Below are positions 23,933 through 31,679 of a stretch of 33,350 bases of DNA, one piece after another. The first letter of the stretch is position 1. Each line of letters begins with the position of its first letter. The stretch comes from Oscillospiraceae bacterium (GTDB lineage Bacteria > Bacillota_A > Clostridia > Oscillospirales > Oscillospiraceae), in contig JAFQUA010000025.1 in assembly GCA_017408725.1 (NCBI GenBank), positions 1-33,350 on the forward strand, in the 5' to 3' direction. The notes under the pieces are model-generated. The model ran no database searches. It had not been told where the DNA came from and saw nothing but the letters and a program-made list of their open reading frames with translations. A program made the translations under genes and the position numbers.

Positions 23933-26900
23933 ATGGAAAAATTGCTTTCTGTACTGAAAACCATACCGGAATACAGCTCCCTGCTGGAGAGTCTTTCCCG
24001 CAGGGAAAGTGCCGCTGTTACCGGAATCGGCCAGATCAACCGCTCGCATATGATCGCAGGACTTCGCAGCCATACCTCCACGCCCATCGTTGTCATTTGT
24101 CAGGATGACATGGCAGCCAAACGCCTGCAGGAAGATCTGAAGGCTTTTCTTGGAGAAGCTTTTCCCATCCTTCCCTCCCGCGAATTAACACTGTATGACA
24201 CCGCCGTTGTTTCCCGTGCCTGGGAGCAGAAGCGGCTGCGCCAGCTCTATGATCTGGCTACCGGTGCAACCAATCTTCAGATCCTTTCCTGGGAATCTTT
24301 GAGCCAGCGAACCATGCCCATGCAGGTTTTGCTGAATGCCGCTTTCACACTGGAAGTGGGCAAAGAATATGACATTGCCGAACTGACCGCGAGGTTGACC
24401 GGTTGCGGCTACAGTCGTTGCGGCATGGTGGAAGGTCCAGGACAGTTTGCTGTCCGCGGCGGCATTCTGGATGTGTTTTCCCCCGCTGCCGACCGGCCTT
24501 TCCGCGCTGAATTCTTCGGTGAAGAACTGGATACCATGGGCTATTTCGATCCGGACACCCAGCGGCGTACGGAAAATACGGATACTGTCGTCATACTGCC
24601 GGTAGGCGAAACCCAGCCCAGACTGCACCCCCAGGGTCTTGAAGGGCTTTGCTCTGATCTGCAGCATTTGATTGCCCGTCAGCGCCGCAGGAAGAATCTG
24701 AACGAAGATCTGATCCGCACACTGGAAAAAGATCTGAACAAATACGAAAATTCCCTGCAGAATCCCGCTTCTGACCGTTATATGGCACTCATTTATCCGG
24801 AATACGCCACTGCTATGGATTACATTCCTGCAAACGCGCTATTGATCCTTTGCGACCAAGGCAGCGTAAAGCGCACAGCGCGCACCCGTACAGAAGCAAT
24901 CGGTATGCAGCTGGACGGCCTGCTGCAGGGCGGTCTGCTGGCAGGAGAACTTTGCGATTATGTGTGCCAGTGGGAGGATTTCTGTAGTTGTCTCAAAGGA
25001 AAAACCGTTATCTATTTCGACGCCTTCGGTGGTTCATCCTATCCAGAGGAATGCCGCCCCAAGCAGTTGCTGCCTATGCCTGCAAAACAGCTCCCCGGTT
25101 ACGGCGGTAGCATGGATACCGCAGCATCTGACCTTTCTCACTACCAGAAGATGGAGTTTTCTTCTCTGGTTCTTTGCGGAACACGTCGCCGCGCAGAACT
25201 GCTGCAGGAAATGCTCCACGCCAAGGGGCTTTCTTCATTTATCTGCATTCCTCTGACAACCATGCCAAAAGAGGGTCAGATCCTGCTGGCAGACGGCACA
25301 CTTCCCTTTGGCATGGAGTATCCCAATTCCAAGCTGGCTGTGCTTAGTGAGGGTCAGCTTACTTCCCGTACTGAACCCAAAAAGAAAACAAAGAAATCCG
25401 CCACCAACCGGCAGAAGCTAAACTCCTTTACCGATCTGACCCCCGGTGATCTTGTGGTTCACGAAAACTACGGTATCGGACGCTTTGTTGCCATGGAGCA
25501 GATCAAAGTGGACGGTGCCATCAAAGACTATGTAAAAATAGCTTATCAAGGCTCGGATACCCTTTTCGTTCCTGCCACACAATTGGACATGGTCAGCAAA
25601 TATATTGGCGGCGGCAGTGAAGACACCAATGTGCGCCTGAATAAGATTGGCTCAGACGCATGGCAGAAAACAAAAACCAAGGCCCGTAAGGCCGCCAAGG
25701 ATATGGCCGGAGAATTGATCCAGCTTTATGCCGCACGGAAGCGGCAGGAGGGCTTTGCTTTCGCTGCGGATTCCCCCTGGCAGAAGGAATTTGAGGACGA
25801 TTTCCCCTACCCTGAAACCGACGATCAGCTTCGCTGCATTGCGGAGATCAAGAGTGATATGGAATCTCCTATTCCCATGGATCGGCTGCTCTGCGGCGAT
25901 GTGGGCTTCGGCAAAACCGAAGTGGCACTGCGGGCCGTGATGAAGGCCGTCATGGACGGCAAGCAGGTGGCCATACTGGTTCCCACCACAGTGCTTGCCC
26001 AGCAGCACTACCAGACCGCCATCAGTCGATTCCGCAGTTTCCCTGTCAATATTGATGTGCTCAGCCGTTTTCGCAGTGCCGCAGAGCAAAAGAGGACGCT
26101 GCAAAAGCTTCGCTCCGGCGGCGTGGATTTGATCATTGGCACCCACAAACTGCTGCAAAAAACCGTCGAGTTTAAGGATCTGGGTTTGCTGATTGTGGAT
26201 GAAGAACAGCGCTTTGGCGTCAGCCATAAGGAACGGCTGAAGGAAATTTCCAAGGGCGTGGATGTGCTGACACTTTCCGCTACCCCGATCCCCAGAACAC
26301 TGAACATGGCCCTTTCCGGTATCCGGGATATGTCCACCATCGAAGAACCGCCTGCAGACCGCTATCCCGTGCAGACCTTCGTTATGGAGCACAGCAACGC
26401 CATCATCGACGATGCCATCCGCAGAGAGGTTGAACGAGGCGGTCAGGTTTATTACCTGCATAACCGTACAGAAACCATCGACCAGTGCGCAGGCGCGCTG
26501 CGCCGTCGAATTCCCGGTCTGTCCGTCGCAGTAGCACACGGACAGATGGGTGAGGATGCACTGGGTGATGTGATGCAGGCCATGGCAAACGGCGAAGTGC
26601 AGGTACTGGTCTGTACCACCATTATCGAAACCGGCCTGGATATTCCTAACGCCAACACATTGATCATTGAAAACGCTGACCGTTTCGGTCTTTCCCAGCT
26701 TCATCAGCTTAGGGGCCGTGTGGGCCGCTCTACCCGTCATGCCTACGCCTATTTCACCTACCGCCCCGACAAAAATCTGACAGAGATCGCAGAAAAGCGG
26801 CTATCCGCCATACGTGACTTTGCTGAATTCGGCTCCGGTTTCAAAATTGCCATGCGGGATCTGGAGATCCGCGGTGCAGGTAACCTTCTGGGCGCAGAGC

Positions 26901-27439
26901 AATCCGGCCACATGATGAGTGTGGGATATGATATGTATCTGAAGCTGCTGGACGAGGCAGTTCTGGAAGAGCGGGGCGAAAAGCCCAAGGCACCAGATTG
27001 TACCGCCGATTTGAATGTCACCGCCAATGTTGATCAGGAGTATGTTTCCCGTGGTGAAGAACGAATGGATCTGTACCGCCGCATGGCCGCCATCCGTACC
27101 CAAGAGGATGCGGATGATCTTCTGGATGAGATCATCGACCGTTACGGTGATCCTCCCAAGGGCGTGCTGAACCTCATTGAGATTGCATTGATGCGCGCAG
27201 AAGCGCAGCAGGCAGGCATTCAGGATATCCGGCAAAAAGCAGGCGGTGTGCTGTTTACACTGACCAATCTGAATTTCGAAGCTGTCAGTTTGCTGTGCGC
27301 GGATCCGGATTATAAAAACCGGCTGATGTTTGTTGCCACAGCCAAACAGCCCACACTTCGGCTGAAGCTGGTATCCGGCATTGACAGTCTGCGGCAAAGC
27401 AAGGTATTTATCAATCGATACCGGAATTGTTGCCAATAA
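23933..27439 (+). CDS. mfd: transcription-repair coupling factor
   Basis: Mfd removes RNA polymerase stalled at DNA damage and recruits UvrA to the template strand. The 1168-residue protein has the full domain set: an N-terminal UvrB-like part including FAVRGGILDVFSP, an RNA polymerase interacting CarD-like domain from about 500 (LTPGDLVVHENYGIGRFVAM), and a RecG-type translocase. Its Walker A is GDVGFGKTEV at about 655 and its motif II is DEEQRFG near 755. The TRG region (NRTETID, and GLDIPNANTLII) follows, then a C-terminal regulatory domain. I chose the ATG at 23933, with GGAGG 6-7 bases upstream; a GTG at 23921 overlaps that site. No clear terminator with a T run follows it. Confidence 0.97.
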   Translation: MEKLLSVLKTIPEYSSLLESLSRRESAAVTGIGQINRSHMIAGLRSHTSTPIVVICQDDMAAKRLQEDLKAFLGEAFPILPSRELTLYDTAVVSRAWEQKRLRQLYDLATGATNLQILSWESLSQRTMPMQVLLNAAFTLEVGKEYDIAELTARLTGCGYSRCGMVEGPGQFAVRGGILDVFSPAADRPFRAEFFGEELDTMGYFDPDTQRRTENTDTVVILPVGETQPRLHPQGLEGLCSDLQHLIARQRRRKNLNEDLIRTLEKDLNKYENSLQNPASDRYMALIYPEYATAMDYIPANALLILCDQGSVKRTARTRTEAIGMQLDGLLQGGLLAGELCDYVCQWEDFCSCLKGKTVIYFDAFGGSSYPEECRPKQLLPMPAKQLPGYGGSMDTAASDLSHYQKMEFSSLVLCGTRRRAELLQEMLHAKGLSSFICIPLTTMPKEGQILLADGTLPFGMEYPNSKLAVLSEGQLTSRTEPKKKTKKSATNRQKLNSFTDLTPGDLVVHENYGIGRFVAMEQIKVDGAIKDYVKIAYQGSDTLFVPATQLDMVSKYIGGGSEDTNVRLNKIGSDAWQKTKTKARKAAKDMAGELIQLYAARKRQEGFAFAADSPWQKEFEDDFPYPETDDQLRCIAEIKSDMESPIPMDRLLCGDVGFGKTEVALRAVMKAVMDGKQVAILVPTTVLAQQHYQTAISRFRSFPVNIDVLSRFRSAAEQKRTLQKLRSGGVDLIIGTHKLLQKTVEFKDLGLLIVDEEQRFGVSHKERLKEISKGVDVLTLSATPIPRTLNMALSGIRDMSTIEEPPADRYPVQTFVMEHSNAIIDDAIRREVERGGQVYYLHNRTETIDQCAGALRRRIPGLSVAVAHGQMGEDALGDVMQAMANGEVQVLVCTTIIETGLDIPNANTLIIENADRFGLSQLHQLRGRVGRSTRHAYAYFTYRPDKNLTEIAEKRLSAIRDFAEFGSGFKIAMRDLEIRGAGNLLGAEQSGHMMSVGYDMYLKLLDEAVLEERGEKPKAPDCTADLNVTANVDQEYVSRGEERMDLYRRMAAIRTQEDADDLLDEIIDRYGDPPKGVLNLIEIALMRAEAQQAGIQDIRQKAGGVLFTLTNLNFEAVSLLCADPDYKNRLMFVATAKQPTLRLKLVSGIDSLRQSKVFINRYRNCCQ

Positions 27440-27493
27440 CACCCATTTTGCGGGCAATTCACAGTATTTTAAAGGATTGGTAACGAAATGTCA

Positions 27494-27521
27494 TTGCAAT
27501 TACCGGAAAATATGGTACAAT
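27494..27521 (+). promoter_or_regulatory. promoter of the VanW-domain gene
   Basis: TTGCAA (27494-27499), 16 bases, TACAAT (27516-27521). A second TATAAT at 27529-27534 lacks a matching -35. The predicted start near 27528 gives a leader of about 55 bases. Confidence 0.6.
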
Positions 27522-27584
27522 ACCACTGTATAATGCAAAGTATTACGCGCGGCAAAAGCCGCTGACAGATAGGAGAGGTTTGCC

Positions 27585-29549
27585 ATCAACAATGAGCATA
27601 CAGAGGGTCGCCGCGTTCGTCCCAATCTGGAACAAACGCAAAAAACCACCCTCAATTCTATACCGGGCACCGCAGGCCCATCTGCGGAGGCCACTCAGCG
27701 CGTCCGTGTTGACGCCGCCGGAACCCCTTCCCGGCGACAGACACCGCCGCAGAGCGCCAGACGGCCGGCCCAAACCGCAGCACCTGCCTCAGGAAACCGC
27801 AAGCGGCGCAACGCCAAGCGCAAGCGCGTTACCATCATCACACTCAGTGTAATCGCTGCTGTGCTGCTGATCGCCATTATCGCCGCCTGTGCTATCATGT
27901 TTTCGTCTACAGAAGATGACGGATTAATTCTAAACAATGTTTATGCTGCCGGTGTAAACCTGGGCGGAAAAACACCCGAAGAAGCAAAAGCGATTTTGCA
28001 AGAAGCTGTAGGAAACACCTACAGCAAGCTGGATATGGTAGTAGAAGTCCATGACTCCCGCATAACGCTGAAACCTGCAGACACCGGCGCAAGGCTGGAC
28101 ATTGATGCCGTCGTGGAAGCTGCCTATAATTACGGACGCACCGGTTCCCGGTCCGAGCGGCAGAAAGCAAAAATCCAGTCTCTCACTTCTTCCTATGCAA
28201 TTTCCGTAATTCCGTATTTAAATCTTGATACGGACTACATTCAAGACGCAGTGGATGAACTGGGCAACAAATACAGCAGTACCCTTTCACAGCCCAAATA
28301 TCAAGTAAAAGGTGAACGCCCCGACCTGAATATAGATCCTTCTCAGATTAATACGGAAACAGTGTACCAAAAGCTGGTCATTACTATAGGAACCCCCGAA
28401 TACAGTCTGCATACCGGAAAGCTTTATGAGCAGATTCTGGAAGCTTACAACACCAATCTGTTTGAGGTGGTCGGTGAAATCAGCGTCCGGACTCCGGAAA
28501 AGCTGGATCTGGACGCAATCTATCAAGAATTATGCATTGCACCTATAGATGCTGTTCTGGATGAATTTACTTACGAAGTTACCCCCGAAAAATATGGTTA
28601 CGGTTTTAAGCTTGAGGAGGCAAGACCCCAGCTGGAGAGTGCGGAATACGGCAAGGTTCTGGAAATCCCCATGTGTTTCCTTGCTCCCGATCTCACCGAG
28701 GAAGAACTGACCGACGGCTTATTTGAAACCATTCTTGCTGTCCACAAAACTCCACTTCCGGTTGAAAAAGAGATCGTGATTAACCTGAAGCTGGCTTGCC
28801 GGGCGATCAAGGGTCAGCATGGCGGTTTGATTTTGAAAACCGGCGAGGAGTTCTCCTTCAATGACATCGTTGGAATGCCCTTAGAATCCGATGGCTACAA
28901 ACCCGCTTCCGTCTATGTAGGAACTTCTGTGAAGGAAGTGGTTGGCGGCGGAATCTCCCAAGTTGCCAGCACCCTTTACTACTGTGCGCTGATGGCAGAT
29001 CTGGAAATCCTGGAGCGCAACAGCCACAGCTATGCGCCTAACTTCATTGAAACCGGACTGGATGCCGATGTGCTTTACGGAGAAAAGGATCTTATCTTTA
29101 AGAACACCACCGGCCGTCCAATCCGTATTGAAGCCGATGTAACCGATGACGGTCAAATGGAGATCCGCATCTGGGGTACTGCCAACAAGGACTATTCCGT
29201 TGAAATCATTTACGAAACTGTAGAAACATACGAGCCCGAGACTCTGATCAACACCATGATCCCCGACAATCCCGAAGAGTATGTGGACGGAGACATTCTG
29301 GTCCAGCCCATTACCGGCTACGATGTTTGTACTTACAAGACATACCGTTATAGCGACCCTTCCATTCAGCCCGTGAAGAAGTTGATCGCAAAGACACACT
29401 ACGACAAGCTGGATAAGGTCGTTATTGAAATCGAGGATCCTGCCACCTCTGACCCCAAAGAGCCTACGGATCCTTCCGCGCCTACAGACCCATCCGAGTC
29501 CACGAATCCTTCCCTGCCCGCAAAACCCGATAAAAATAACCATAAGTGA
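27585..29549 (+). CDS. VanW-domain membrane protein, apparently starting at AUC
   Basis: Probably a membrane-anchored cell-wall protein of about 654 residues. The frame has a basic, Pro/Gln/Arg-rich cytoplasmic part (about 1-81), one membrane helix (about 82-104), and an extracellular region that begins like PG-binding-4-type repeats (LNNVYAAGVNLGGKTPEEAK). The VanW domain starts at about 416 (LKTGEEFSFNDIVG) and runs through GGGISQVASTLYYCAL and YAPNFIETGLDADVLYG. A Pro/Ser/Thr-rich tail with repeated DP units ends it. No ATG, GTG or TTG exists in frame until 27861, inside the helix. AGGAGAGG (27571-27578) lies exactly 6 bases before an ATC at 27585, and an in-frame TAG at 27570 closes the frame upstream. 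I therefore propose ATC as the start. The role of VanW in glycopeptide resistance is not understood. Confidence 0.78.
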   Translation: MNNEHTEGRRVRPNLEQTQKTTLNSIPGTAGPSAEATQRVRVDAAGTPSRRQTPPQSARRPAQTAAPASGNRKRRNAKRKRVTIITLSVIAAVLLIAIIAACAIMFSSTEDDGLILNNVYAAGVNLGGKTPEEAKAILQEAVGNTYSKLDMVVEVHDSRITLKPADTGARLDIDAVVEAAYNYGRTGSRSERQKAKIQSLTSSYAISVIPYLNLDTDYIQDAVDELGNKYSSTLSQPKYQVKGERPDLNIDPSQINTETVYQKLVITIGTPEYSLHTGKLYEQILEAYNTNLFEVVGEISVRTPEKLDLDAIYQELCIAPIDAVLDEFTYEVTPEKYGYGFKLEEARPQLESAEYGKVLEIPMCFLAPDLTEEELTDGLFETILAVHKTPLPVEKEIVINLKLACRAIKGQHGGLILKTGEEFSFNDIVGMPLESDGYKPASVYVGTSVKEVVGGGISQVASTLYYCALMADLEILERNSHSYAPNFIETGLDADVLYGEKDLIFKNTTGRPIRIEADVTDDGQMEIRIWGTANKDYSVEIIYETVETYEPETLINTMIPDNPEEYVDGDILVQPITGYDVCTYKTYRYSDPSIQPVKKLIAKTHYDKLDKVVIEIEDPATSDPKEPTDPSAPTDPSESTNPSLPAKPDKNNHK

Positions 29550-29552
29550 ATC

Positions 29553-29580
29553 AAAAACCCGCGGTATACCGCGGGTTTTT
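29553..29580. terminator. bidirectional terminator, perfect palindrome
   Basis: A perfect 28-base palindrome centred on CCGCGGTATACCGCGG with A runs on the left and T runs on the right. It lies between two converging genes (VanW-domain gene and ywiB-like gene) and should stop transcription from both sides. Confidence 0.93.
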
Positions 29581-29581
29581 T

Positions 29582-30010
29582 TCATGCTTCAACAGTGCGG
29601 ATATCCAGATGATAATCTATCACACCCGCTTCTGTATTTTCAATCTCAATGCTGTAAACAAGATCGATCACACCGCCCTCCGGCGTGATGTCAAAGAAAA
29701 GATTCGTGGCGCAGACCCGGATCATCAGCGCGCCAAAGTCCATCTGATACAGCGAATCGTGGGCTACTCCCTGCTTAAAAACCATTTGAGAATGGAGCGC
29801 TCCGGTTCTCGTCAGTGTTATTTGATCCGGTTCCACACGAAAAACCGTTGTAACGCCTTTAAGTCCCGTCAGTTCGCTTTCTTCGTAGGAAATATCCCAT
29901 CCACCGCTGCGGAATTCCATCTGTCCTTCTGTCACAAGCTTAATGGTATCCGGTTTCTGCCCCATATAGGACTGACGGCCCTGAATGGACAGCATAACCT
30001 TTTGCTTCAT
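29582..30010 (-). CDS. YwiB-like (DUF1934) beta-barrel protein
   Basis: The product is 142 residues and matches the DUF1934/YwiB family of small lipocalin-like barrels. Visible landmarks are the start MKQKVMLSIQGRQ, ISYEESELTGLKGVTTVFRV, then TRTGALHSQMVF and the ending VDLVYSIEIEN-like strands (here IDLVYSIEIENTEAGVIDYH). The function is not known. Its ATG overlaps the ddl stop codon as ATGA, so it is translationally coupled to ddl and cotranscribed with it. That suggests, without proof, a role linked to the cell envelope. Confidence 0.85.
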   Translation of the reverse strand: MKQKVMLSIQGRQSYMGQKPDTIKLVTEGQMEFRSGGWDISYEESELTGLKGVTTVFRVEPDQITLTRTGALHSQMVFKQGVAHDSLYQMDFGALMIRVCATNLFFDITPEGGVIDLVYSIEIENTEAGVIDYHLDIRTVEA

Positions 30011-31077
30011 TCCGTATCCTCCAACGCCATCTGAAGCAGCTCATCAATCAACTGACCGTAGGGAATGCCACTAGCCGCAAACAACTTGGGATACATGGAG
30101 ATGGAAGTAAATCCGGGAATGGTATTGATCTCATTGAAAACTACCCGGTTATCTTCGTAGGTCACGAAGAAGTCAACCCGGCTTAATCCACGGCAGCCAA
30201 TGGCGCTGTAAATCTTTACCGCAGCATCCCGAACAATTTCTGCAATATCCTCCGGAATGCGGGCAGGAATATAGGCAACCGATGTGTCCGTTATATATTT
30301 GGCATCGTAGTCATAAAACTCTGCACCGGAGTCGATCTCACCGCAAATCGATGCCATAGGGCTCTGATTGCCCATTACCGCAACCTCTACCTCACGGCCC
30401 GCAATAAACTCCTCCACAAGAATCTTCTCGTCATACGTTCCCGCCTTCAGCAATGCAGAACGCAGCGTTTCCTGGTCACTTGCTTTGGAAACACCAACGG
30501 AGGAGCCGGTTCCGGCAGGCTTGACAAAGACGGGATAATCAAACCGTTCCTCGATTTGCTTCGTAACCGCATCCATTCGAAGATCCAGTTCCGAATTGTG
30601 TACCAGAAGCCACTGAGCCTGGGTCACTCCGGCCTGATCTGCCACAAGTTTAGTTAGTGTTTTATCCATAGAAACCGCGGAGGCGGATACCCCTGGGCCC
30701 ACAAACGGAATACCGGCAAGCTGCAGGAGGCCCTGCATAGCACCGTCCTCACCGTTTTCGCCATGGAGTACAGGGAATACCACATCAATGCGCTCCCGCA
30801 CCACACAGTCGCCCTCAAAGCTCAGCAGCCCCTGTCCCCGAACAGGCGATATAGCTGCACGCCGGTTATCGGGATGGTCAAGCCATTCTCCACTGGGCAA
30901 AAGGGAATAATCCGTTCCGCCAAACAGTACCCAATCACCGTTTTTCGTAATACCCACGGGAAAAATATTGTATTTTTCCGGATCCATATTATTTAGAACC
31001 GATTCTGCGGAACGCAGGGATACTTCATACTCCGGACTGATTCCGCCAAACAACACACACACACTCAATTTCTTCAA
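30007..31077 (-). CDS. ddl: D-alanine--D-alanine ligase
   Basis: Joins two D-alanines with ATP for the peptidoglycan stem peptide. The 356-residue protein has an ATP-grasp layout: VLFGGISPEYEVSLRSAE at the start, FPVLHGENGEDGAMQGLL, the segment YPVFVKPAGTGSSVGVSKA, and NEINTIPGFTSISMYPKLF at the end. The omega-loop reads EFYDYDAKY, the Tyr-containing form of D-Ala-D-Ala ligases rather than the D-lactate ligases of VanA type. The best start is a TTG at 31077 preceded by GAGG about 8 bases upstream; no ATG near the conserved N-terminus fits. I see no confident promoter in the 150 bases before it. It leads a two-gene unit with the YwiB-like gene. Confidence 0.95.
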   Translation of the reverse strand: MKKLSVCVLFGGISPEYEVSLRSAESVLNNMDPEKYNIFPVGITKNGDWVLFGGTDYSLLPSGEWLDHPDNRRAAISPVRGQGLLSFEGDCVVRERIDVVFPVLHGENGEDGAMQGLLQLAGIPFVGPGVSASAVSMDKTLTKLVADQAGVTQAQWLLVHNSELDLRMDAVTKQIEERFDYPVFVKPAGTGSSVGVSKASDQETLRSALLKAGTYDEKILVEEFIAGREVEVAVMGNQSPMASICGEIDSGAEFYDYDAKYITDTSVAYIPARIPEDIAEIVRDAAVKIYSAIGCRGLSRVDFFVTYEDNRVVFNEINTIPGFTSISMYPKLFAASGIPYGQLIDELLQMALEDTE

Positions 31078-31183
31078 AATATTCGCCTCATTTCAAATTA
31101 AATCTGAAACTACGCAGATTTCCGCTGCGCAAAAAGGATTTAATGATATTTTACAATTTACATCTGGAAATATTCTTTTCCGG

Positions 31184-31192
31184 TGTTATAAT
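31184..31192 (+). promoter_or_regulatory. extended -10 promoter of the 135-residue gene
   Basis: TGTTATAAT: a perfect TATAAT (31187-31192) with the TGn extension. The -35 region is unclear. Predicted start near 31199, about 30 bases before the ATG. Confidence 0.55.
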
Positions 31193-31229
31193 AATAGCCA
31201 AAGAACTATCCACCAAGGGGGAGTTTGCC

Positions 31230-31637
31230 ATGCAAATTGAACTTTCGCCCAAAGAATTCCGAAGACTTCTGGACATGGTTTATATAGGAAACTGGGTCCT
31301 GAACTCCACGCGCGGAGATGATCGATTTGCCGATTATGACAATCTGGAAAGCAAACTCTTCGGTTTGTGCAAAGGAAGCAAAATGCAAATTCTTGCAGAA
31401 GATTGGAACGATACCGTGATTCCATCCAGAGCATATGAAGAAGGCGGAATCCACGAAGCAATCGCTTTTTATGAAGATAATATCTTTTACCAGATCCTCG
31501 CGGAAGAGCTTTCCCGCAGAGATATGGGCTATGCGGATATCACGGATGAGAATTATGAAGAGATCGTTGGTCGCATGAATCGGTACATGAACGAGTTTTC
31601 CCTTTCCGGTTTGGACCATTTGATACAGGAGGAATAA
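31230..31637 (+). CDS. hypothetical acidic protein, 135 residues
   Basis: I do not recognise this protein. It begins MQIELSPKEFRRLLDMVYIG and contains NWVLNSTRGDDRFADYDNLE, then a mixed helical middle, and ends with the acidic EEIVGRMNRYMNEFSLSGLD. No signal peptide, membrane helix or Cys/His motif is visible; it looks cytoplasmic and mainly helical. AAGGGGGAG precedes the ATG at 31230, which I prefer to an upstream in-frame ATG at 31143 that lies before the promoter. It sits alone between two cell-wall genes (ddl and murC, both on the other strand), with its own promoter and a terminator. The sequence supports a real gene but gives no function. Confidence 0.7.
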   Translation: MQIELSPKEFRRLLDMVYIGNWVLNSTRGDDRFADYDNLESKLFGLCKGSKMQILAEDWNDTVIPSRAYEEGGIHEAIAFYEDNIFYQILAEELSRRDMGYADITDENYEEIVGRMNRYMNEFSLSGLDHLIQEE

Positions 31638-31644
31638 CGGGATG

Positions 31645-31679
31645 AATTGGGCTGCATATGCAGCCCAATTTTTATTTCA
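31645..31679. terminator. bidirectional terminator, perfect palindrome
   Basis: A perfect 26-base palindrome (31645-31670), centred on GGGCTGCATATGCAGCCC, followed by TTTTATTT on the plus side. It separates the 135-residue gene from the converging murC gene. Confidence 0.88.

Noticed and set aside
25652..26740. Minus-strand open frame opposite the Mfd translocase domain
   Set aside because: Antisense to conserved helicase motifs; composition is that of a shadow frame.
27580..27852. Alternative frame at the start of the VanW-domain gene, with a TTG start 4-5 bases after AGGAG
   Set aside because: The product is a mix of basic and proline residues with no link to a membrane helix and ends abruptly. 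The overlapping frame joins smoothly to the membrane helix and VanW domain, so it is the real one. This competing start is nevertheless why the AUC start is not certain.
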